64,000 nt of DNA from the NCBI GenBank assembly GCA_940671915.1, contig CALNVZ010003425.1:36761936-36825935 (forward strand). The letters run 5' to 3'. This stretch comes from Paracentrotus lividus. Taxonomy: Eukaryota > Echinodermata > Echinoidea > Camarodonta > Echinidae. Below, piece by piece: positions 50,321-62,300 of this stretch (the stretch's first letter is position 1; the number at the start of each line of letters is the position of its first letter). The position numbers and the translations under genes were made by a program. Below the pieces are notes generated by a model that made no database searches, had not been told where the DNA came from, and worked only from the letters and a program-made list of their open reading frames with translations.

Positions 50321-53300
50321 TACTAAAACGGCCTTAAGGGATGAGAAGAATAGCTTTATTCAGTCAGCATTCCCCTTAGCGACTTTCTATAGGCGAAAAA
50401 TTCCCCTTAACGCCAATTCTATAGGGTTAGGGATAGGGTTAGTTGGGCGATATAAAGGAGGAAACAAGAAATTCGCCTTAAGGACGAAAATAGGTATATA
50501 TATACAGGGTGACCCAGAAAAAAGGAAACCCAAGTTTGATCATCAATAATTTAAAATATTACCATGGTGATTATAAAATTTATATCACTGGAAAGTGCAA
50601 CTCATACCATTTTAATGTACCCGCTCAGCTCACCAATGTCACGCATCACTGAACCTCATTGTTTTGAAAATGTCTTGCAAAATTGTGAGTGGTTCACTTT
50701 CACGCTCATTGAGATGGGTTGCTGCAATGTGCCTAAAAAGAGAACCCAACTTTCATCATCAATCATTTAAAACATGACAGTAGTGATTATGACGTTTTTA
50801 TCACTGGAAAGTGCCACTCATTCTATTGTATTGATATCTCTTTCAGCTCACCAATGTACGCATCACTGAACCCCATTGTTCTGAAATATCTTGCAAATTG
50901 TGATTGATGCACTGTCATGCTTCTTACATTATCCATGGGGAACTGAAGTTCTCTGGGTTGTTGTGACCAGTAACATGTTGAAATTACCTGGATGGTAAGA
51001 TTAAAGGACTAAATAAGTAAAAATTTCCAACCCATTGATCAAACTCATTTATTTTAAGTCACTGGAATGCTTTACTTAGATTTGTTAGGAATCTTTGAAG
51101 CAACTCATCTCAAGAGCATAAAAGAGAACCTATCACAATTTTGCGAGACAATTTTCAAAACAATGGGGTTCAGTGATGCATGATATTGGTGAGCTGAGAG
51201 AGGTATCCTTAGAATGGTAATGAGTTGTACTTTCCAGTGATATTAAATTCTTAATTACCACTGAAATATTCTTGAAGTTATTGATGATCAAAGTTGGGTT
51301 TCCTTTCCAGGCACATTCACACAAACCATCTCAAGGTGCATGAAAGTGAACCATGCACAATTTTACAAGACTTTTTCAAAACAATGGGGTTTAATCACCA
51401 TTGGAATATTTTTGAAATTATTGTTGATCAAAGTTGGGTTTCCTTTTATCGGAAACACCCTGTATATATATATATATATTTATATATACTATTTTTAATG
51501 AAATCATGAAAATCAGTAATTAAAATCCATATTCAAAATATATTTCTGAGATAATAATTTTGAGATAATTGAGATACAAGCTTACCTTTGGGAAAAGTGT
51601 TTCTTCGTCAACAAGAGCCAAGATACCTATCGGCTTGGTCATAAATAGACTCTGTCAGATAAAAAAAACAAAAAAAGAATTAGTGGTAACCCAAGTTCAA
51701 TTATTCAGAATGAGATATTACTTTTCCCTACGAAAGATCGTCAGTTTCATTAGAACCTAATACAGATCCAAATATGAAACATTGTTATCAAATGAATTTT
51801 TTATCATATGGTTCTCTTTATTTGTTCATCAAGAACCATATCTTCTCTGTTACACTTTTTGCTTACAATCGTATGTAAAAAAAAAGATGTAAAGAGATAT
51901 AATTGTTTTAATTTATTCTTGAGAAATCCCTCAAGGAAGAAGAATGGTAATAAAGTACGGTAACCACTAAAATAAGCAATCCTTCAAATTTTGTATTCTT
52001 ATCCTTTTAACTTGTATTCTGTGTATCATTGACTAACGTAAAAATAATAACAGTATGTTATGTTTTGTATAATTTTCATACAGTTTCACACAACGTTATA
52101 TTTATATGTTGTATAATTTTCATACAATATGAATTTGTTAATTCATGTTAACGCTGATTTTAAACTAGATGAATCCTCGACCGCGCACGGTCGAAATTTA
52201 TGCCTCCGCCATTGCCAGATCAGAAATATATGACACATTCATCTATTCACTTTCATTTATACACAGACACCTTTGACCTTGACCTTTGACCTTGTAACCA
52301 CACAATCTAATCAGATCATTGTCACCCTAGTATGCACACATGTATGATGTACCAAGTATGAAGATGATCTGTCAAATGGTTGTTGAGTTATCATGAGAAC
52401 AAGCTTTTTAAAATCTATTTGACCTCTGACCTTTGACCTTGTGAACCCCAAAATCTTCTTTGATCATTGCCACCCCAGTATGCACACATGTACTAAATAA
52501 TAAGATAATTAGTAAAACGGTTCTTGAGTTTTTGTGAGAATTAGCTATTTTCACCTATTTATTGACCTCTGTGGCCTTTGACCTTTGACCTTGTGACCCC
52601 AAAATCTAATCAGATCATTGTCACCTCAGTATGCACACATGACCCAAGAATGAAGATGATCTGTCAAACGGTTCTTGAGTTATCATGAGAACAAGCTATT
52701 TTCACCTATTTATTGACCTCTGTGACCTTTGACCTTTGACCTTATGACCCCAAAATCTGATCAGATCATTATCATTTCTGTATGCACACATGTACCATGT
52801 ATGAAGATGATTAGTGAAACAATTCCTGAGTTATTGTGAGAACCAGCTATTTTCATCTATTTGTTGACCTCTGTGACCTTTGACCTCATGACCCCAAAAT
52901 CTAATCAGATCATTGTCGCCTCAGTATGCACACATGTACCAAGAATGAAGATGATCAGTCAAACGGTTCTTAAAGGGGAAGTTCACCCTGGAATTTTATT
53001 GGTTTTGAAAAATGCAGAAAAATAAAAGAAAACAAGCCATTTTCATGCATACAATGGCCTCTGTGACCTTTGACCTCATGATCCCCACATTTAATCAGTT
53101 CATTGCTCCTCCCATATGCACATATTACCCAAGTTTGAAGATGATCCGTTACACAGTTCTTAAGTTATCACGAGAACAAACTATTTTTATGTATACAATG
53201 ACCTCTGTGACCTTTGACCTTTTATCCCAAAATCTAATCAGATCATTGTCCCTACCATATGCATACATGATCCAAGTTTGAAAGTGATCCGTCAAACGGT

Positions 53301-56300
53301 TCTTAAGTTATCACGAGAACGGACGGATGGACAACCCGAAAACATAATGCCTCCGGCACCACCTTCGGTGGCGGAGGCATAAAAAGGGTAAATATTTTGT
53401 ATAGCAAAACATCATTATGTCAAGTTTCAAGAAATTATCAAATTCAATTCAATTTACTTTCAATAAGATTTGGCTGGCCTATCTATACATCTCCAACTTT
53501 TGTATTAGAAAAAGAGTGATACTACATTAAATTTAGAGTGTTATAAGCATCAAACTTTGTTTACCTGAATACAATCACAGAAAATGAAGGAGATCCTTTC
53601 AATTTTATGACTAAATAAGCCATAACATACATATATCTTATTGCTATGGTAACACTTACTAGAAGAGGTTCATTGTTGACAAAGGGGATATTAGACCAAT
53701 CTATGCCTTCACGCTGGTATTCATCTTGTTCTAACAGGAAAATATGCTGCAAAGAAAAGATAATGGATGATTATCTTGTTTGATTTCTTCTATAAAAAGA
53801 CACCTTACCGAAAGGTAGGTCAACGGTGCGTGTACAAACGTGTGAAACCAGAAGTGGTAGTCGTTTTGCTTAACAAAAATACGCATACATAGAGATATTT
53901 TAATGAATTTTTGAAAAAGAAAATGATAAAGAAAACAATTTACATGTAACCAATAATCGCAAAAACAAATTTCTAAAGCATGGATGACTTCAGACATTGA
54001 CCAAATCAATGAAAAGTTAAATTTGTCCAACTATTTGCACTACAAATAGTATGCATCACCGAAAGTTAAAGTATGTATGATTAACCCTGCCAATAGTAGC
54101 CTTGGTAAAAGCAATCAGCCAATGAATTATAGTGGTCAGTCAGTTCTAGATGGCTGGTTCTCTAGCAACTAAGATATTTGTCCTTGTATGCATATTTATG
54201 AACTTATATCATTCTCGCTTACAAATTACAATTTGTATACAATTTGTATCAAATATATAGGTTTTTGTTCTGTTTGTTCTCAACATAGAGTAACCAACCT
54301 TCACCCTGGTATGCAATATTTTTTCACCAGTACTTCGCAACCGACAGAAGAGTTCAGGACCTTTAGCCACTAGCATGATCTTCTGACAGTTTTATTGACT
54401 AAATATTAATGCCATTAATACAAGGGATAACGTTTTCAATAAATGTAATGTCACTAACTATTCAGAAAAAAAATCAATAGGTAGACCGAGTACCTCGAAC
54501 CTTGGTCCTCTTGAATGGTACGTGTAGTCTGCGTACACTACTGATGCACCAACCAAAGCTTCTTGCAAGCCAAGTGGTTTAAAACATAAGTAATTGTTCA
54601 AAAGGAGTGCTAAGCATATCACTCCCCAGTCATTTTTTGCCACATCTTAATGCTCCCTTGTGTTTCTGTTGCACAGGATTCAGTAGCGGACCCAGCCATA
54701 CCTCAAAAAATTAAAAGTATCGGCACATGCCGAAATAAGAGAGCCCCTATTTTCCCCAAGACAACTGGGCCTGCACAATCTATAGAAATTGTAAATCCTG
54801 GATCCACACCCAAGTATTGACCAAAAAAAAAACCAGCCCCTGGTATAAACATATCAGAAAAAGGTACAATTGGATGGAAATGAGAGATACTTGGCCTATA
54901 TAAAGCAAAACCTTACAAGAAAGCGTAAGAGTGGTACCTGATTGAAGAAGAACTGGAGTTGTTCATTTGCTAGATTGATACACGCCTGCTCAAAGCTGTT
55001 TGTCTGCAGGTGTTCAAACCCAAAGATATCCAGAATACCTGATAACAATAACAAATAAGTGACCCATAATAGTCCGGCAGCCAAGGGGGGTAAGGTTGCA
55101 TTTGAATGTTATAGTTTTTTTTTTAACTGATTTTGACTGGTAAGACCTTCTATTTTAAGCAATCCAACATGCTGAGCTCTGTCAGCATTGGCAATTTAAG
55201 ATATACGCGAAAATCCAAAATGGCCGGCGGCGGCCATCTTGGATTTTCTATTTTCTTACTTTAACATACCTAAAATATTCAAAATCTGGAATATAGGGGT
55301 TTTAGGGGGTGGAGAATCCAAATCTGAGGTTATTTTGGGGATACAAGCATGTTCTGGTGGCGAAATATAAACAAAATGGCCATTTTCCAAGATGGCCCCA
55401 TAGAACATGCATTATATTGACTATATAGGCCCTACACAGGAATACTTATTAATTCCCCCATCTAAATTCAAGTGGACAGTCAAGTTTGCAGGATGGGCAT
55501 AATGAAGAGAAATTAATCGTGCATTAATCTTGATCAAGAGCAATATTTAAGATACCTATGTTGCTGATATGTTTATAGATATATAACATGCTTTAATCGT
55601 CTTCAATGTATCGTTCTGATCTGACAATTTTCTTTCTTTTTTTTTTTACTACGCTTCTTACTGAAAGTAATATCTTTGGGATGATGCAATATAATAATCT
55701 ATTGACATCATGCAGCTTAATATTTAATAAATCAGACTGTGAGGAGGGGACCATGGTCAATATATTTCCTCTCCATATAATGAAATGTTTGGCATAACAG
55801 TGCTTCAAATCCATCTATTTTGGTTTAAAAACATTGCACAAACTGCTGTAACAGCGTATTATGCTTGATTATTTGCTCATTTTAGAGCAGATACACTATT
55901 TATTATTATCTCTGCCTATTACTGTTCGAACAAGATGAGAAGTGTGATGGTTAAAAAACTAATTAAACAAATTTAATGATTATTTTCATTAGAAAAAAAA
56001 TTAATATATATGACTTGCTTCAATAAGCATAATAGTTTCTCTTTCATCATTAGGCGCAAACTTTTTTTAAAGCTGTAGGCGAAGGTGATATAAAACTCTG
56101 TATCTGCTCTAAAACTTATTAGATAAAGCCAAAACTAAAAATTGTACTTTCTTACTTCAATGCCCTCTTATTCATTTGATTCATCTCCTACTGGACCTCT
56201 GAAACATTCTTGCAAATCCTTGTTTGGGCATTTTGACCCTGTTGACAGGTCATGGCACTACATGGATAGAATATGTACAGCCTATGCAAATACTATACAT

Positions 56301-59300
56301 ACAAGGCATGTCTCTATATTGTAGGTATTACTTGGGCAGCATATTAGATTGAGGATGATTGGACGAGCTACATGTACATGTACTTCTGCTGAGACTGTAA
56401 TAGGTAGTAAAGATTTTGCATTCTGTACCATTAATATGCATCCATAATCGAAAATCTTTGGTCAGGGAAATCAGGACTGGGTTCAAGGCATTCCTCCAGA
56501 TCCAGGTTTGAAGATGAGCATGTTATGTGTTGTCAATGAAAGCTTTCATTGTCATGGTGGGAGTGTACCCCTGGTTATACTCCTTTCGATCACGCAACTA
56601 ATACAATGTGCCTCTGCATGATTGCTGTACATGAATTATGGGGTTGCCCATAGCAAGCTCCAATATATCCTACTGACACCATGAACCTGCCTCCGAGGAT
56701 TGTTTCTAATGAGCTTCCACAGAGTTCCCTTTCCAATGCTTAAGGCCACATGTCATGAGTTGGTGGAAAATGCGTTACATGTCCAAAAATTGTAGAAATG
56801 TACATTGTCACAATCAAACATCTCTAGTTTCTTAGTAGTAAGTCAGACATGTATAAAAGTATATATATATTGAAAGCAGAGATTGAAAGGAGGATGATTA
56901 ACATATTTTTGTGCCTGTATAAGGTGTGTCATAAAAGATATACAGAGTGTTACAGGAAAAAATGGTTTGAAAAACTTCACAATTTTACCGGCGAAATAAT
57001 TTCTTAATCTTTTCACCAAATGAAATGAATCATCGTGGATTGTGTACTAAAGACGCTATGCTTCTAAAAAAATAAACTTGTAATACAAAATTATTATTTC
57101 TAACCGCGGTACAGGGTGTCAAAAAAGAAGAAAAAATAGTGCAAAAAGGGCAGAAATCCTGTCTTTTACACTTGAATTACAACTCAAACAAAGTTTATTG
57201 CAAGTAATATGTTCCACTTAATTGTGTTTTTACATGCATGCAAAGAAAATGGGAAAATGACAATTATTGTTAAAATTGCATGTGACATTTTTTTATGCTG
57301 CAATGCATTGTCTATGAGGATGTGTGCATTAAGTTTGTTTTAATTGATTAATTAATTGATTAGATTACTTTTGAAAAATCTTCTTCACATTTATCTAGAA
57401 CCACAATAAATTCCCAAGAGAATGATATATCACTCAACCCATAAGACCAATTTGCTGCAAAGATATAACGCAGCAAAACAATAAGTAACAAAAGTGGGAA
57501 TTCCTATGCTTTAACACGTGCCTCCACCGTAGGATCCTCCACCGTAGGATCCTCCACTCCTTACCCCTACTCCACTAAAAGTATCTTTGTATTAAAACTA
57601 TGATCATAGCGAAGCTGAAACTTCACAGACATGTAGCCTGATAAATTATCTACAATATGAATTATTGCACAGCTTATGAGTGTACATCATTTTCATGCTA
57701 TGTGAAAAAATGTGATAATTTTCCCTCCAAAATGTAACGCCTCCACCCTTTTACAATACCCCAAACTTGTGACACATGGCCTTAAACATACCCCAACTGT
57801 GCCCCGCCAGTCAGTGCATCAGGAAAATGATGTCTTTCAGCTTGTCGACTATGTCAGGTATATGTCAATGATGGTCATGTCTTTGATTGTTGACTCCAGG
57901 CACTGGTGACTCCATCACTAAGAATGATGAAAGACCTTGCTCGTGGTTATAATGAAGCAAAATGATATAATGTCATCTGCGATTACTTGCGTGAACTTCC
58001 TCATCAGTTGCCAGTTTGATGGCTTGCTAGCTGGACAAAAAAGCTGATGGCCTTCTACCCCATATTCTCATATTACCCCCTCCTTTGATATAGGAGCACA
58101 GAACCTGGCAGATTGTGTTCAAATTCCCATATATGCTTCATTCTATTTCATGAGCAGCATTAACTCACTCTGGATCAATACTGCCATTCACAACATTGAC
58201 GATAGTTTCTGGATGATCCTGTGACTCAAAATTCATGTTCGTAGACAAACCATGGTGACATGTGTTGCCCAATGAATGATATTGTGTTTCAATATCGATG
58301 AACTTAGACGCATGACGGTTTTTAGAAACGGGCTCGAATTTACCTCCGATACCTTTTCTGTTGGTCTTGTCTGCAGATATATGGGATGTATTTTCCTGAT
58401 AACAAATAGGTTCTTGAAGCAGATTTCCACGAACATGCAAGCTGAGGGTCCATGTCTTCATGTTTCAGGTTTGAGCATGGTTTTGATGATGTCGCTCTTG
58501 ACAATTCCATATCTCATGAAGGTACTCTCCATAGACATATTGCTCCAGATACCATAACAGAGCCTTGATTATGGCGCTTACATGCTCACCTTGCCAGAAA
58601 TTCCGAAGGACTCTTCCAGACGCTTTCCTTGAGATGTGACATGACGAGTTGAAAGAATATCTTGAGGGATCTAATTTCCAGACCAACAGATTACGGATAC
58701 ACGAAGGAACATAAAAAAAAGGTCACTACTATCCTCAAACTTATGAACTGCAATGCATGTTCAGAAAAATAACTTGCAGATCCTTTGCATGCAGACTGTC
58801 GTAATTATGAACATCTAGCCTGCACAGAATTTTGATAATGTAGTGGCCCCATAACTTGTCAAAATGCACAAACAAGGGAGGCAAGAGATGTTTCAGTAGT
58901 CCAGTAGAATGGGATGAATCAAGATTAATGCACAGGCTTTGTATTAAATATGAAAATAAAATTTGACCATTTGCTTTTTGTTTGAGCAGATACACAGTTA
59001 TATATAACTTGGCATTTAGCTGTTAAAGCAAGTGGCGCCTAATGCTAAATGAAACTTATTGATAACAAGTGATTATCTTCATGTTTGTTTTTTTCTTCAA
59101 ATGAAGACAATCATCGACTTGATTAAAATTAGTTTTTCAGCATCATATTATCAGCTTGTTTCAACTGTCATAGGCCTATAGGTAGAGGTAATATTAAAGA
59201 GTGTATCTGCTACAATAAGCAAGAATCAATTAAGCGCTTGAAATGATTTTTACAGCAGTTTATGCAATGTAAAAGGCTCATCCGAATAATTAAAGAACAG

Positions 59301-62300
59301 TTATGACATGTTAACCTCTCCCCAATCAGGCGGTCAACCATACATGTATGCCTATTCCCTACATATCAGGAAAATTGATTTATTTATAAGGGGCTAAGCT
59401 CGGGGGGGGGGGGAAACACTAAAATCATTGAAATAGTGGTCTTTAGCATTTTTTCGGGTGAAATTCCCTGAATTGTATTTATTTAGGTGTATAGTTTTTT
59501 AATCTTTCCGGAACATTCTTGAAATAGAGTCCCAAATATGGTTTTATAAACCTGTTATTTTTTGTTTCCCTCCAAAAGCTTGTAATACGGAGTAACTTTA
59601 TGCTGCTTCCTCTAAAGCTTGTAAAAGGCACAAGTTTGATGCGGCTTCCCAACCAAAACAAAAACAAACAAAACAACGAAAAAAACGAGTGATAGGGGTA
59701 TCTGTCTGAATCCTGAACAAGTACACATGTATGTATTTGTTCACTATCCGAGTTGGGGGGGGGGGGGTTGTCAAACTATTAGGGAGTGGTATATTTTCCT
59801 CCCTCCTCACAGGTTAATGTACTATGCAGGCAATCTTTAGCTGCCGTTAGATTATTATATTGCATCATCCCAAACAGATTACTTTGAAAACAAAGGGTAG
59901 TACAAAAACATCAAAAGGATACACTGAGATGATTAATAAGCTATATACATCTATATCAGCAACATATGTATCTTAAATTTGCACTTAATCCTGATATTAT
60001 TTCGTTTAGTGCATTATGAATTCTTTTGATTAGGTCTATGCCTATTCTCCAACTTATCAAAATTAAAAATGGGGAATAAAAATGATTCATAAGGTATACA
60101 CGTCTATATAGTCAATTATACTGCATGTTCTATGGGGGCCATCGCTTGAAAAATGGCTGCTTTTGTTATATTTCGCCACCAGAACATGCTTGTATCCTCA
60201 AAATAACCTCAGATTTGGATTCTCCATCCCATAAAACCCCTATATTCCAGATTTGGAATATTTTAGGTATGTTAAATTAAGAAAATAGAAAATCCAAGAT
60301 GGCCGCCGGCGGCCATTTTGGATTTTCGCGTATATCTTAAATTGCTCAATGCTGACAGAGCTCCAGCATGTGGATTGTTAAAATAGAAGGTCTCACCAGC
60401 CAAAATCAGTTAAAAAAAAAACTATAACATTCCAATGCACACTTAGGCCAAAAGTCAATGGGCTGACTGCCGGACTATAATAATGTATTGTTTCTAAGTT
60501 CTTATAGTTATACAACAAATTATAGCACTTCAAAGACATTTAAGAATCTGATAAAGGTGCTTTACAAGGCAGACATACATGAAGATTAATATGTTCCTGC
60601 TCTGAATATTCAAATAATTTATGCAACTACTTGTATGTGAAATTCTTCAAGAGAATCAATTATTAAGCACAATGAATACAGTCATAAAGCAAAATTACTA
60701 TCTCTATAAACATGACCATAAACGATATCTTGAATTGCACACTTTAAACAGGGGGGTGTTTCATGAAAGGACTTATCTAAAGGCCACCGCACACCCTACG
60801 ACTCAAGACCTATGACTGATCCTGGATCCTGGATCTGAAATAACTTAAGCGCGCTGCAAAATATGTGTGCTTAGTTATTTCAGATCCAAAGTCGGTCAGT
60901 CGCAAGTCGCGAATCGTATGGTGTGCGGTGGCCTTAACATTTTATCGTACAAGTCCTGTTTTATCGGACAGTTACCATAGCAGTAACAATGCTTTACAGC
61001 CAATCAAAATCAAAATCGAGTAAAGATATCAGATCTAACAACTCGTCAGACAAGAAATGTTGATGAAAATCTCTCCAGGTAGAATCAATTTTAGCCATTT
61101 TTATCTTGATTTGAAATTCCATTAAAAGAGCTAAAGATTGGGTCAAAGGTGACAGGACATTTGCTCCTGCAACAATTGCTCCAGGCTTCATTGTGTTTAA
61201 GATGTAGATTCAGGGTTAGGGTTGCAACAGAGTTTATCATAAGTTAAGGGTATTGTAGAGTGTTCTTCTTCTTCTTCTTCCAGTAGTGTGCATAAACCTC
61301 CATGGAGTATCATCGCACAACAGTTGGTTGTCTGTCACCTGATTAAACGCGTTGCTCGTCGCAAAGCTTCATACGAAAATTACAAAAAATGTCCAAAAAG
61401 GAGACGTAGGCCGATATACACTATATACAATCATGTTCTCATATCATGAGTTAATGGAAGTTGACATCTCCAAAAATCCAGGGTTGGAGTTGGTCGTTTG
61501 ATTAGGGTATGGAATTTAAAGCGGAGCAATTGTGGCCAGGGCAAATATCAATGCATCGAGTCAAAGAAGGTTTTATCTCTCACCAATCTCGGTTGCTTGA
61601 GCAGGATCAAGTTGTTCTTCAGGAGCAAGCAGTTGATTGATCTTATTCACTATCCAACTGAACAGACGACCATAGAGGGCTTTTGTCATCGCATCCCGGG
61701 CATCTAAATTTGTGTAATGATAGTGAGAAAATCTTTATTGTGTACAGTAGACATGCTCAATGCTTAAGTAAATTATGCATTTAAGACATGAGATACCTTA
61801 AATGTATGCTTCAAAATAAAAACATTTATGCTTGAGAAGAACAACTGACGAATTAATACTAGGTCTCAGCAGATAAGCCCACGAGTTAGGTGGTAAGTAC
61901 ATGTGCATATAGGTAATGTAGGTGTGCTTTAAAAAATTCTGAGCTTCAGTTACACAATGTTCTAGTGATATGCCCTACTTTAACAAAACCAAAAACAAAT
62001 TAGCAACCTATATATTTTATTTTAGAATTTTGATTCCTTGAGGGGTATCAAATGCATAATTTACTTCTCCAAAAGAATTAGGAATAAACAAAATTCATGA
62101 AACAACATAATATTACTCATTAAAACCTCTAGACAATTCTGTATGAATCTATTGTGCTATCCTTTTGTCGGATTTTGACAGATGCATCAGACAAAAGGAT
62201 TGCACAATAGCTCGGCATGAAGTTGCAACTTGAACAAACTCACTTTTTGCTCCAGAATACGGGCCTATATGTTTGGATAATGACCACACAATACTGACCT

